A stretch of DNA of 64,000 bases, taken from a virus. Made by a program: the position numbers and the translations under genes. Below are positions 41,075 through 50,653 of the stretch, piece after piece. The notes beneath the pieces were generated by a model. It made no database searches. It was not told the origin of the DNA and saw only the letters and a program-made list of their open reading frames with translations. The stretch spans positions 1 to 64,000 of IMG/VR virus record IMGVR_UViG_3300003873_000002; one strand, 5' to 3'. The number at the start of each line of letters is the position of its first letter. The stretch's first letter is position 1.

Positions 41075-41599
41075 ATGGCAAGGTACACATCCAATCAACT
41101 TAGAAACTTTGAAGTAGACAATTCATCTAATTGGGTCGTTTCATTTACCAGCGGTAATCAATACGTTAATATAAATAATTTAAATACTATAGCAAAACGT
41201 TTTGTGCCAGCTATTGACGTTGAATTTAATAACATTGATATCAATAAAGAATCTTTGATGCTGGGTCACGGTGTTTCATATGAATACACCACTCATATCA
41301 AACCAACGAGAACGATTACAATGACTGTTTTTGATGATACAGACAGAAAAATCCGCAATGAAATTATATCATGGGCAAATAATATACACCCTAAAAGTGA
41401 TAATGGGACAAGAGCACCAAATATGTCTCAAATTAAAAAGTTTGCCACAGTTATGAATATACATAGAATAGTTGGTGGGGAAATTGTAGACAAAGAAAGC
41501 TATAATGTGGTTCCAGATGGTAATATATCATTTAGTGGCAACCAAGAGTTTAATGCAATGTCAATACCACTTGTTTTCTTAGTGGTGGGTAAAATTTAA
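41075..41599 (+). CDS. Second tube-like/tail protein, 174 aa
   Basis: ATG 41075 was chosen; the frame is open back to 40997, but that part lies over the terminator. Sequence: RNFEVDNSSNWVVSFTSGN, VPAIDVEFNNIDINKESLML, YEYTTHIKPTRTITMTVFDD, and a helix RNEIISWANNI. The pattern of strands and the short helix is like tube-fold proteins (gp19, gp48, gp54). It may be a tube initiator or a tail-baseplate adaptor. Assignment by position and general look only. Confidence 0.55.
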   Translation: MARYTSNQLRNFEVDNSSNWVVSFTSGNQYVNINNLNTIAKRFVPAIDVEFNNIDINKESLMLGHGVSYEYTTHIKPTRTITMTVFDDTDRKIRNEIISWANNIHPKSDNGTRAPNMSQIKKFATVMNIHRIVGGEIVDKESYNVVPDGNISFSGNQEFNAMSIPLVFLVVGKI

Positions 41600-41643
41600 A
41601 TGCTCAAAATAGATGTGAAATGAGAGGAAGTGAGAGGAAGTGA

Positions 41644-42372
41644 ATGAAAACGGCAGAATATAAATCAGAAAAAACCAACAAAATGCATGAATATGTTGTT
41701 ATTGATCAACTACCATCGGGTTTTAGATCATATAATAATATTAAACATGTGTATGTGCGTGGGTTATTTTATGAAGAAGTGTTAGCTCTTTCTAAGTATA
41801 TTGGTGACGGTGATGCACCATTAGCACAGCTGGCAAATATTTATAGTGATGTTATTAAAGGTATTGATATCTATGATTTGGAGATAATCGACTTTACTGC
41901 ATTATTATCAATTAGTTCCGTATGGACTTCAGATTCGTTTGGTTGGACACCAAATATCCCATGTGCATGTGATGGGTGTGATGGAATTATTACTAGTAAG
42001 ATTATATTAGATGATTTTGATTTCAGTGACCCCGTTATCAAAGCAAATATCCCATATAATATAGGTGGCAAGGATGTACTTATTGGACCGATTACAGTTG
42101 GTGATGAAATTGAAAAAAATAGATATCTAGAAGGCCATGAAGATATACACAAAAATATCATGACATTTGCTCTTATGATTAAATCCAATGAAATGGATTT
42201 AGAAGAAAAGATAGATGCTATTAGGTTCGCGGATCCAATACAAATAAAAGAAATATCTGAACTTGAACGCGAATTGTTTATTTCAATTAAACCAGTAATC
42301 AAAAAATGCCCTAAATGTGGCCACGAAAATAAGGTATATGTTGGGCTCGATAAAATTCGAGCCTTTCCCTAG
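41644..42372 (+). CDS. Baseplate/tail chaperone-like zinc-finger protein (gp26-like position), frameshift donor
   Basis: 242 residues; ATG 41644 with AGAGGAAG upstream (in a 10-bp repeat). Two metal-binding pairs are visible: CACDGCDG (about 108-115) and CPKCGH (about 221-226). The location immediately before the tape-measure-like gene and the size match the T4-like gp26 hub-assembly or chaperone family. The gene ends TTT CCC TAG. CCC followed by a U-starting stop is a strong +1 slippery context, and the +1 frame stays open to 42508. A fraction of ribosomes may therefore make a 287-residue extended protein, as in G/GT pairs of siphophages. Confidence 0.65.
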   Translation: MKTAEYKSEKTNKMHEYVVIDQLPSGFRSYNNIKHVYVRGLFYEEVLALSKYIGDGDAPLAQLANIYSDVIKGIDIYDLEIIDFTALLSISSVWTSDSFGWTPNIPCACDGCDGIITSKIILDDFDFSDPVIKANIPYNIGGKDVLIGPITVGDEIEKNRYLEGHEDIHKNIMTFALMIKSNEMDLEEKIDAIRFADPIQIKEISELERELFISIKPVIKKCPKCGHENKVYVGLDKIRAFP

Positions 42373-42508
42373 TTTTGTTTATAAAGACGTCCTTATTTTA
42401 GAAACTATTTGGTTAAAAAATTTCCACACAAATATTCCATTAAAAAGACCGTATAGGGATATAGTAAACAATCTTAAAGTATATAAAAAAATGAAGGATG
42501 AATCGTGA
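42371..42508 (+). other. Candidate +1 frameshift extension (T-like segment)
   Basis: After CCC-to-CCT slippage at 42367-42370, the +1 frame encodes 45 further residues starting SFVYKDVLILETIWLKNFHT and ending KMKDES, terminating at TGA 42506-42508. It overlaps the GTG start of the next gene. The frame has no convincing start codon and ribosome-binding site of its own. The only upstream start (GTG 42317) lies inside the zinc-finger coding region. Fusion of a G-like chaperone to a short helical T-like tail is the simplest reading. Confidence 0.55.
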
Positions 42509-45255
42509 ATATAACATCTTTGGTTGAAAAAGAAAATAAAAAAATTGATGATTTCTTAAAAGGATCATCAAAAAATATTGCACATGATATGCCTGATGAA
42601 AATAAAAACACATCTGAGGTTGATAGTGTGTTGGATAAAATTTCTAGACAAGATGTTTATATTGAAGATACACTGAAATTTCTAAAAGACGACAATCACC
42701 CAATTGTCACAAATATTTTGCGTGATATCAAAAATGAGTTGCATAATACAACGGTCAAAACTGATAGAAATACACCAACAAATAATAATATAACGAACCT
42801 AAATACCATAAATAGTGATGATATTAAGTCGCTGTCTGAAATTGGTGATAATGTTGCTGATAATGCTACTGATAATGAATCAAACAATAAATTCAAGTAT
42901 CTAAAAGAATTTGAACAAATCCTTAAAGATTTTACAAAAAATATAAACGATAACCATTTTCTTAATAAGACAGAAAAGCAGTATGCTATTAAAACAGCTA
43001 ATAGCACACTAAATAAAAAAGACATAGAAAATATCAAAAGCACAATAGAACATATTGTAAATGATAGACAGTTTATCGTTAGGAATGTTGAAGCCATTAA
43101 AAAAACTATTCCAAATACATCTAAACTGTCGGCTACAACCGCTACAACAGCTACAACAGCTACATTAAAAAATGATTATAATATAGATTTCAAGCACATG
43201 GATGATATTGTAATTCAAACATTTATAGATGGGTTTGAACATGTTAAATCTGAATATTTAAAAGAGATTAAAAAAATCCCGAAAGACAAATTTAAAGAAT
43301 TAGAATTAAATGGATATACAGCTTTAAATAAGCGTTCGTTGGACAATCAAACAAATACACAAACAAATACACAAACAAAATCAACAATTGATAGATTAAA
43401 CAGCGAAAGAAAAGAAAAGGAACGAGCTGAATATGAAAGAAAAAACATAGAAATATTAGAACACATATCTAATAACGAAAATAATACATCCAATACAACC
43501 AATACAACCAATACAACCAATACAACCAATACAATCCGTGAATCTGATGAAAACATTGGGAGTTATATTGTTAGTAAAATTGGTATTGCAATTGAAAATA
43601 CAGGAATTGATAAGAAAATCGGTGACGCTATAAATAGCCAAAAATCAAAAGCTAAAGATAGTGTGGATGGGTTTATTAACCATTATATGCCGAAGAATGT
43701 AAGTGATATCATACATAGCCAACAGTTGACTGTTAATAATGACAACAATAGTGATATTATTGATCAAAACGACCAAAACGATACTAATACCATCGAACCA
43801 AATGCAGAAGTCAACGATTCCAAGGAAAATAGAGACAAACGAAAAAAACACCGTGAAGAATTAAAAAGCCAAAAAAAATTAGAAAGCGAAATACAGAAAA
43901 AAGAATTTAAACACGATAATAAAATCCAAAAAGCAAATGTAAAATATGACGAAAATATAATAAATAAGCTCGACGAAATTAATAAAACACTGGAGGACGT
44001 TATAACTGCTATATATGTATCAGGTGGTTCAAGTAGTTTGTTGCCTGATAATTTTGGTGGACGGAGTGAGAAATCAAAGAAAGGGAAACCACAAAAAGGC
44101 AAAGGTAGCATAAAACCAGGATCAAAACGGGGTATGTTTACTAGAGGAGCAAAGAGCTTAATTCACTCTGATATGGCTAAATCGTTAGTAACTAAAGCTG
44201 GCTCGTTGTTGACAGTGGGTGTTGGTGCTTATGATTATGCAACAGCTAACAATGACAATGAAAGAATAGATGCTGTTTCAACAACCGGTGGTGTACTTGC
44301 AGGTGCATCCGCAGGTGCTGCAATCGGATCAGTTGTGCCTGTAGTTGGCACATTTATCGGTGGTGTAATTGGGGGAATAGTTGGTGGTTATGGTGGTTCA
44401 CTTCTAGGAGATCAATTTAAAAACCCTGAAGATATAATCCCAGACGAAATAACAGCAAAAGGTGCCCCTGCAGAAATATCTTATATTGATAATATTATTA
44501 TACCAGAAATCGAAAAAAGTTTAGCAACAAATGATGGTAAGTACTCTAAAAAAGATCTCGCTGAAATAAATAAATATAAAAACAGTCTTTTAAAAAAAGC
44601 AAAACCAGAATTTGAGGATATGTTATCCAAAGCCGGTTTATCCAATAAAGATGAAAAAACCAAATTAAATTTCATTTTAGATAATATCGCACCATTAAAA
44701 AATACAGACACAGTGGCATATAAAACATTTGCACAAGCGGCTGTGGATATTTACCATGGTGATGTTGTCAGTGGCAATAAAAAGGGAAATGGTTTTGTTG
44801 CTGTTAATAACCCAATTAAGAATATTTCAAAAACATTAAGCACCCAATACGATAAAACCAAACAAGAGTATAGCACAAATAATACGAATAATACAAATAA
44901 TACAAGCAGTGCGAGTAATCCAGACAATACTTATATACCACACGATATAGACGTTAAACTAGATTCATATATTGGTAGTGGGATTGATAAACCTGCTTTA
45001 TTGTCAACTGTTGTACCAGAAGCCACACCAGATATGATAAATAAAAAACTTGGCATAAATATAAATAAAAACAGTATTATGAAACCTAGTGCACCAAAAT
45101 TTGATGTTAATATTAAACGAGATGAAAACCAAAGCGGTGGAACAACAATTATAAATAATAATGTGCAGCCTGGTGGTGGATCAATACAAACAACCGACCC
45201 AAAAACAAACCGTGTCACCAACGCGGGCGTAAATTTATTATCATATATGATGTAA
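42505..45255 (+). CDS. Tape-measure-like tail protein
   Basis: 916 residues from GTG 42505 (GAAGGATGAATC upstream), overlapping the frameshift extension stop. The first 550 residues are helical, charged and low-complexity, with repeat-expanded tracts (TATTATTAT, TNTTNTTNTT, QTNTQTNTQT). Residues about 555-640 are a glycine- and alanine-rich hydrophobic segment (GGVLAGASAGAAIGSVVPVV, then GGVIGGIVGGYGG) typical of tape measure proteins that insert in the host membrane. It ends with a NNNVQPGGG region. Position after the candidate frameshift gene strengthens the call. T4 gp29 is shorter (590). Confidence 0.75.
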   Translation: MNITSLVEKENKKIDDFLKGSSKNIAHDMPDENKNTSEVDSVLDKISRQDVYIEDTLKFLKDDNHPIVTNILRDIKNELHNTTVKTDRNTPTNNNITNLNTINSDDIKSLSEIGDNVADNATDNESNNKFKYLKEFEQILKDFTKNINDNHFLNKTEKQYAIKTANSTLNKKDIENIKSTIEHIVNDRQFIVRNVEAIKKTIPNTSKLSATTATTATTATLKNDYNIDFKHMDDIVIQTFIDGFEHVKSEYLKEIKKIPKDKFKELELNGYTALNKRSLDNQTNTQTNTQTKSTIDRLNSERKEKERAEYERKNIEILEHISNNENNTSNTTNTTNTTNTTNTIRESDENIGSYIVSKIGIAIENTGIDKKIGDAINSQKSKAKDSVDGFINHYMPKNVSDIIHSQQLTVNNDNNSDIIDQNDQNDTNTIEPNAEVNDSKENRDKRKKHREELKSQKKLESEIQKKEFKHDNKIQKANVKYDENIINKLDEINKTLEDVITAIYVSGGSSSLLPDNFGGRSEKSKKGKPQKGKGSIKPGSKRGMFTRGAKSLIHSDMAKSLVTKAGSLLTVGVGAYDYATANNDNERIDAVSTTGGVLAGASAGAAIGSVVPVVGTFIGGVIGGIVGGYGGSLLGDQFKNPEDIIPDEITAKGAPAEISYIDNIIIPEIEKSLATNDGKYSKKDLAEINKYKNSLLKKAKPEFEDMLSKAGLSNKDEKTKLNFILDNIAPLKNTDTVAYKTFAQAAVDIYHGDVVSGNKKGNGFVAVNNPIKNISKTLSTQYDKTKQEYSTNNTNNTNNTSSASNPDNTYIPHDIDVKLDSYIGSGIDKPALLSTVVPEATPDMINKKLGININKNSIMKPSAPKFDVNIKRDENQSGGTTIINNNVQPGGGSIQTTDPKTNRVTNAGVNLLSYMM

Positions 45256-45331
45256 TTATCATTTATTATTTACCATAAATTATCAATATTAATCAATATT
45301 AAACAATATTAAACACAAACGAGGGATACTA

Positions 45332-45961
45332 ATGAATCTTCAAAATGATGGTATAGGGCATGATGATATAGCCACAATAGTTGCGGCGGGCGCCTCACCG
45401 AGAATAAATATATCTGGTATAATTGAATCTGGAAGTAATTTATCCATGGCAACAAACGCAGAATATAATGGTGATATCATTAGTGAGGGAGCAAGTGCAG
45501 CTAAAAATATTATAGCAGCAAAAACAGGGTTGAGTGGATTGGTGAATGCTGCAGGAAATAGTGTTAAAAATGTTGTTTCAACAAGAAAAGGATATCTTGG
45601 TGGTGATGGTGGTGATTTTAGTATAACAATTTTATTTTTCCTTGGCATAAAAGAATGTGGAAATTTGAGTGACTATAAGCCAGTCATTGATAGTCTTTCA
45701 AAACTCACACTACCAAAGATTGGTGTATCTGGTATCATGCAGTCAAATATATATCATATGCAAAATCGTTTAACATCTAAATTAATACAAGTATCTTTGG
45801 GGAGTTGGTTCGCAGCAGATGGTTTATTTTGTAAATCAGGGTCATTTGATTTCTCACCACACAAAGATATGAATGGAAAACCATTGTTTATGAGATGGAC
45901 TGGGTCGTTTGAGTACAAAGAAGCACCAACCGCAGAAATTATTTCAGGGTGGTATTTATAA
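45332..45961 (+). CDS. Baseplate tube-cap protein (gp48/gp54-like)
   Basis: 209 residues; ATG 45332 after GAGGGATACTA. The C-terminal third (KLIQVSLGSWFAADGLFCKS, SFDFSPHKDMNGKPLFMRWT) has the strand pattern in which a tail tube-cap protein carries a W-F...DG...V..F....D..G.P...r motif, as in gp48-like proteins. The N-terminus is Gly/Ala/Ser-rich. It likely caps or initiates the tube at the baseplate. The stop codon overlaps the next start (TAATG). Confidence 0.6.
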   Translation: MNLQNDGIGHDDIATIVAAGASPRINISGIIESGSNLSMATNAEYNGDIISEGASAAKNIIAAKTGLSGLVNAAGNSVKNVVSTRKGYLGGDGGDFSITILFFLGIKECGNLSDYKPVIDSLSKLTLPKIGVSGIMQSNIYHMQNRLTSKLIQVSLGSWFAADGLFCKSGSFDFSPHKDMNGKPLFMRWTGSFEYKEAPTAEIISGWYL

Positions 45962-46266
45962 TGTCTAATATTTTTAATCAAAGCAAATTTTTTGTATACA
46001 ATAATGAACTAGGTATCTATGATTATTTAGCAAATGACTTTATTTCAAAAATAAAAGAATTGCCTGTTTTGTCTGTAGTAAATACAAATAATCGTATTTT
46101 AGATGAAATAGCACACGATGAGTTAAATAATATTGATGTGTGGTGGATACTGGGTATTTACAACGATATTGTGGACCCAATTAATATCAAAAGAACAACG
46201 ATAAATATACCAGACATTTCACATATCACTACACTTCTATTAAAATATATTGAAAGTAATACATAA
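45961..46266 (+). CDS. 53: Baseplate wedge protein (gp53-like)
   Basis: 101 residues from ATG 45961, in a TAATG overlap with the preceding stop, so an in-frame start at 45949 is rejected. The VWWILGIYNDIVDPINIKRT, then INIPDI block (about 61-85) is the signature I associate with gp53/LysM-like wedge proteins (WW.ia..N.i.DP...G..l.IP). T4 gp53 is longer (196). It again overlaps the next gene by one base. Confidence 0.7.
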   Translation: MSNIFNQSKFFVYNNELGIYDYLANDFISKIKELPVLSVVNTNNRILDEIAHDELNNIDVWWILGIYNDIVDPINIKRTTINIPDISHITTLLLKYIESNT

Positions 46267-47372
46267 TGCAAATAACAGAACAAGTTTTTTTAAAAATATT
46301 TTTTGGTGATAAAGAAATAAGTATAAATGATTTTGAAAGCCTGGTTATAATTCAGGAGGCTGGTTTAATTGTGCCAACTTTCGAAATGCAACTAAAACAG
46401 ATGGATTATTCGTGGTACAAGTTACTAAAAAATAATACACCAATAGAGATTATTGTTGGTAAAGATATAGACACTGCAGAAAAACATAAATTTATTATCA
46501 TAGATTATAACTATTTTGAAAATAATAATGGATTAAACCTTTTATTATCTGGGCTCCTTGATGTGGTAGAATTCACCAAAAAGCCAAAGATAAGGGCGTT
46601 TGAAGGCAATACATCAGAAGTCGCCGCTTCAATAGATACAGTTAAAATGAATATAGACTATAAAGGTAATGACAAGCAAGTTTGGATTCAACATAATATA
46701 ACAGATAAAAAATTCCTGGAAAATATTGTGGACCATTCATATATCAGTGACGATGATTTTGTGATGTCCGCAATCAATATAAATAAAGAAGTCACATTAA
46801 GGTCAGCAAAAAAGGCAGTTACTAACAACAAGAAAAATATTATAAATTTTTCAACGAACCAGACATCAGAAAGTGATGTTTTTGAAATGGATTCATTTGA
46901 AATAGGTTCAGAATCTGGTGTGTGGTCATACCAACTTTCAGACAATAGAACACAACCTGTTCTAGCAATAAATGATAGAAATATATCTGTTTTAGATTTT
47001 AACACCAAATCCATAAAAAATAATAAATCATATAATGAAAATATTTCTGGTGTACAATTCCCCACTCGCTTTGATATGGGGAATTGCCATGATAAATTTA
47101 ACTTTGCGAAAATAAATAATTTAAATAAGGCTGTATTATTTTTTAGGAATAAGGTTATAACTGGGTCCAGTCAATATTTTTTTCAAACAAACAAGCTTAA
47201 ATTATTAGATACAATTAATTTTATGGTAGAGGACAGTGATGATAATTTAAACAATACAACTGAAGTGTTATCTGGTAATTATATATTATCAAAAATAACA
47301 ATGAGTTTTACATCAAGTAAAGGGTTCTACCAGCAATTTGAGATGTATCGTGATTATGAGTTGGATATATAA
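46266..47372 (+). CDS. 27: Baseplate hub protein (gp27/gpD-like)
   Basis: 368 residues; T4 gp27 is 391. A tube-fold beginning (VFLKIFFGDKEISINDFESL, VPTFEMQLKQMDYSWYKLLK) is followed by DTAEKHKFIIIDYNYFENNN and a second domain containing KKFLENIVDHSYISDDDFV. The C-terminal part (YILSKITMSFTSSKGFYQQF) closes the fold. The adjacency to an OB-fold spike protein is what is expected for hub plus gp5. It forms the trimeric hub between tube and spike. Start ATG 46266 overlaps the preceding stop. Confidence 0.7.
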   Translation: MQITEQVFLKIFFGDKEISINDFESLVIIQEAGLIVPTFEMQLKQMDYSWYKLLKNNTPIEIIVGKDIDTAEKHKFIIIDYNYFENNNGLNLLLSGLLDVVEFTKKPKIRAFEGNTSEVAASIDTVKMNIDYKGNDKQVWIQHNITDKKFLENIVDHSYISDDDFVMSAININKEVTLRSAKKAVTNNKKNIINFSTNQTSESDVFEMDSFEIGSESGVWSYQLSDNRTQPVLAINDRNISVLDFNTKSIKNNKSYNENISGVQFPTRFDMGNCHDKFNFAKINNLNKAVLFFRNKVITGSSQYFFQTNKLKLLDTINFMVEDSDDNLNNTTEVLSGNYILSKITMSFTSSKGFYQQFEMYRDYELDI

Positions 47373-47702
47373 ATGATTAATAAATATAAATTACATAATA
47401 TAATATTAAATAGTTTTGAACTCGAAGGTGAGTACACCGGTATAGTTGTTGATACAAAAGACCCTGGTTTTAAAAACGATGGTAAACCACTTTCACGGGT
47501 TAGAGTAAGTATCCCCGAGCTAACAGATGGCATAGCGACTGATAAATTACCATGGTATTTGATCAGACAAACTGTTAATGATAGTCCTAACTCGCAGTCA
47601 AAAATTCCACCAGTGGGAAGTAGTGTTGTAGTGACATTTCCAGATAAAACAATATATAACGGTGTTGTTAGTTATATGATAGTTTCTCATCCACCAAGAT
47701 AA
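47373..47702 (+). CDS. Spike OB-fold protein (gp5 N-domain/VgrG-like)
   Basis: 109 residues starting immediately after the hub stop. The sequence YTGIVVDTKDPGFKNDGKPL, SRVRVSIPEL, LPWYLIRQ, IPPVGSSVVVTFPD follows the OB-fold of gp5/VgrG/gpV proteins that joins hub and needle. No lysozyme domain and no beta-helix are attached, so this is only the OB part of T4 gp5. The beta-helix-like part appears to be the separate gene at 49769. Confidence 0.75.
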   Translation: MINKYKLHNIILNSFELEGEYTGIVVDTKDPGFKNDGKPLSRVRVSIPELTDGIATDKLPWYLIRQTVNDSPNSQSKIPPVGSSVVVTFPDKTIYNGVVSYMIVSHPPR

Positions 47703-47729
47703 AATACTAAAAGAGAGATAAAATTACGA

Positions 47730-49775
47730 ATGTTTAATGGTATCAGAGACGCAAAACATAATGTATTCCATACAATTTATGATAATAAGCCGAAATTAAT
47801 ACAGGATTTAAATGAAGCCAAGAACTATTTTATAGATAATATTAAAAATGCTAATATTAATAAATCATTTAATACAGATAGAATTAAGTCTGATGCAAAT
47901 GACTTGGTTAATTCATATATCTATGACAGTGCACTCCTTTTAGAACTTTTAAACACTGTCAGAGATACATATGTAAAATATAATGTGTCTGATGGAGTGG
48001 CAACGATTGATTTATATTTATTTTTATTATCATATAATGACCATAGGAATAAGTTTACAAAATATATAGATTTTATCAGTCAGAGTTATAATGATAATAT
48101 TGATATAAATGATTTGGATATCAATAATATCATTGCATTTTTTCTTTCAAAACAGTTCCCAATAGACCAGAAAGACATAAATAAAATCACTGATGTGATT
48201 AATAATCTGCCAAGTGATAGTGTATTAAATAACATAAAGCAAGATATCCTCGCTGAAATTAATGATAAATGGGTTAATACCACCCCAGATATAGTAATGT
48301 GGGTTATAGCTGCATTGATGAATCACACAAAAATACTACAAAAAGACATGTTAGGTGATTTATATAAAATATCCGGTTTATTAGATGATAATATAAGCAA
48401 TACCGAAACAAAGGATCTTTATGAACCCATATCATCATTTAATAACAAAATAATTTTAAAAGATGCAAATAATTCATACAAAAAATCTGCGCATGTAATT
48501 GCATCATCATTGGTAACAATTCAAAATATCACTATCTCAAAAAATAGTGACACAGACAGAACAAAGTTAATATATGATATAAATCAAATTCAAAACGATG
48601 ATACATTATATAGATCAGTGAACGCACTAAATGACCTAGAGGCCCAAGATAAAATAATAAACCAATCTATGGTATCATCAATAAACGATATAAATAGTCA
48701 TAGAAAAAATATAATTGGTGCATCTAATAAAATAAATGAAGAAAATAAGACAAATTTAGAAAATATAAGTAACATCGAATCAAAAAATATCAAGCCAACT
48801 TATTATAATACACCTATAGATGAAGGAACATATCATGACAATGGTTTAATTATTGAGGATAATGTCACAAAGCTTAATATAAAAACATCACATACATCTA
48901 GTGATTTAACGAGAAAGGCTGGAATTATGGCATCAATATCAGCCATAATCGAAAGCATCAATGTATCACACGATAATACATCATTTTTGATTGATAAATT
49001 TGTAAGTCAAACATCTAAACAAATGGAATATAACATTAATATGATGGATTTACTATCAACAGATGATAGTGACAATTTATTAAGCGTAATAGAAGGTGTT
49101 GGTGTTGCACTTAGTGTGCTAAATTTACTTAAAAATCCAAACCAAACACTAAAATCCATTTTTAATGTACTATCAACACCACTCGAAAATGCCATGTTAT
49201 TAGTTAATGAATTGATATGTGCAATTAAACAGGTATTGTGTCTCGCAGCTTCAACTGTTTCACTCGCTAAAAATATGGTAGAAACATTTAGTAATGCATT
49301 TAACGATTTTGAACAAGCAAAAACGTTACAAAAAATACAAGATTTTTGGGATAATATCAATAATAAAATTGATAGTATTACAGATGACTACATAGAATCT
49401 CTTAAAAACGCTATACGCACAATAGCCAATAAAAATAAAGGCAAAATAGTAAAAGATTTACATGATAATAATTTTTATGGAAGTGATTGGGGTGACATGT
49501 ATAGCAAATCAGTGGAGGACACCATCAATGAGTTATACCCAACTTTAATGGAAAATTTATCAAAAGCATTTAAAACAGAATTTAACAAAGCAATTGACTC
49601 AATTAAACTTTCTGTAGATCATACTACAAACTTATTATTGAATGTAACAGATGCAATGAAATGTACACGACAATTTGATGGTGTTTTTGATGTTAATATA
49701 GTATTTCCATATATTTCATTATCTGATTTATCACTTGATATCCCAGCAGTAAATTCGAGGATTGTAAAATGTTAA
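47730..49775 (+). CDS. Large helical baseplate-region protein, 681 aa
   Basis: ATG 47730 after AAAGAGAGATAAAATTACGA. The sequence is mostly helical with Asp/Asn-rich loops. A more hydrophobic stretch lies at about 450-520 (SVIEGVGVALSVLNLLKNPN, MLLVNELICAIKQVLCLAAS). The C-terminus reads INVVFPYISLSDLSLDIPAV-like, with a few cysteines. It lies between the OB-fold and beta-helix spike genes and overlaps the latter by 7 bases, so it is surely part of the baseplate operon. Not recognised; it could be a second tape-measure or hub-filling protein. Confidence 0.6.
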   Translation: MFNGIRDAKHNVFHTIYDNKPKLIQDLNEAKNYFIDNIKNANINKSFNTDRIKSDANDLVNSYIYDSALLLELLNTVRDTYVKYNVSDGVATIDLYLFLLSYNDHRNKFTKYIDFISQSYNDNIDINDLDINNIIAFFLSKQFPIDQKDINKITDVINNLPSDSVLNNIKQDILAEINDKWVNTTPDIVMWVIAALMNHTKILQKDMLGDLYKISGLLDDNISNTETKDLYEPISSFNNKIILKDANNSYKKSAHVIASSLVTIQNITISKNSDTDRTKLIYDINQIQNDDTLYRSVNALNDLEAQDKIINQSMVSSINDINSHRKNIIGASNKINEENKTNLENISNIESKNIKPTYYNTPIDEGTYHDNGLIIEDNVTKLNIKTSHTSSDLTRKAGIMASISAIIESINVSHDNTSFLIDKFVSQTSKQMEYNINMMDLLSTDDSDNLLSVIEGVGVALSVLNLLKNPNQTLKSIFNVLSTPLENAMLLVNELICAIKQVLCLAASTVSLAKNMVETFSNAFNDFEQAKTLQKIQDFWDNINNKIDSITDDYIESLKNAIRTIANKNKGKIVKDLHDNNFYGSDWGDMYSKSVEDTINELYPTLMENLSKAFKTEFNKAIDSIKLSVDHTTNLLLNVTDAMKCTRQFDGVFDVNIVFPYISLSDLSLDIPAVNSRIVKC

Positions 49776-50647
49776 CTGATATTTCCAAAATAAATGAAGA
49801 AGCAAAACGTGTATATGAACAAAAATTTTGCCCGATTTTTAAAAAACATTTAAAAAATAATGGTTTTACAGATGAACATTTAAATATAATTAAAGATGAT
49901 ATTGCATCTTCGTGTTTATCGCCAGTGGGAAATAATTTGGATGATATGTCAGGTGATTTTGATGTAGATAGCATCAGAAAAGAAATTATAACCAAAATAT
50001 CAGATACAGCGAAGGATTTTGAAAAAAATACTAAACTGGATGGCGAAATAATAACACTGAATGCAAAACAAAAGGAAAAAGAAATACTATCAAAGATTCA
50101 AGCTGATTCATATATTGTGCAAAACGCGAATGTAAGTTTATCAAGAAAAGAACAATTAATATCAGAACACAAATTTACAAACCCAGTAAATTTGCAAGAT
50201 GCTAATTATAGCGTTACAGAAGATTACCCAAATACGTATGGATTTATAGATACAGTCAAGAATTGGTTTAAAATCAATAAAAAGAAAGGATTTGCAGAAT
50301 TTGTGCATCAAAGTGGGAGTTATTTCAAAATAGATAAAAATGGGAACGCGAGTTTTTATATTTCAGGCTCACTTAAACAAATTGTGGAGAAAGATTATAC
50401 AATTGAAGTTAGAAATAATATGGATACATTAGTTAAAAAAAGCAATTATACCCATGTAATCAAAAATGATGAAAAATTAGTTGGTGGTACATTAATGAAA
50501 ACTATTTTAGGAAAGGTTACCAATATTTTCAAATCTACATTAGATGAAACAGTATCAGGAAATGTAAATGAAAATTATGGTGCAAACCAAACAACAAATG
50601 TTTCAGGAAGCAAAACACATAATGCATCTAGTATCAATAATAATTAA
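49769..50647 (+). CDS. Central spike/needle protein (gp5 beta-helix-like)
   Basis: 292 residues. A helical N-terminal 130 residues is followed by a linker (ENPVNLQDANYSVTEDYPNT-like) and a beta-rich C-terminus from about 168: GFAEFVHQSGSYFKIDKNGN, ASFYISGSLKQIVEKDYTIE, then short strands with N, T and G at regular spacing (VSGNVNENYGANQTTNVSG). The HxSGSxxxID.nGn pattern and triple-helix-like repeat match the ends of gp5/gpV membrane-piercing spikes. No HxH iron tip is visible. A separate PAAR protein may cap it. Confidence 0.65.
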   Translation: MLTDISKINEEAKRVYEQKFCPIFKKHLKNNGFTDEHLNIIKDDIASSCLSPVGNNLDDMSGDFDVDSIRKEIITKISDTAKDFEKNTKLDGEIITLNAKQKEKEILSKIQADSYIVQNANVSLSRKEQLISEHKFTNPVNLQDANYSVTEDYPNTYGFIDTVKNWFKINKKKGFAEFVHQSGSYFKIDKNGNASFYISGSLKQIVEKDYTIEVRNNMDTLVKKSNYTHVIKNDEKLVGGTLMKTILGKVTNIFKSTLDETVSGNVNENYGANQTTNVSGSKTHNASSINNN

Positions 50648-50653
50648 ACAATT

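Noticed and set aside
42317-42508. Independent small gene starting at GTG 42317
   Set aside because: The start lies inside the zinc-finger coding sequence without a ribosome-binding site; a +1 frameshift extension explains the open frame better.
43347-43851. Minus-strand Val/Leu- and Gly/Cys-repeat ORFs opposite the tape measure gene
   Set aside because: Generated by the complement of the ACCAATACA and CAAACAAATA tandem repeats; no start signals.
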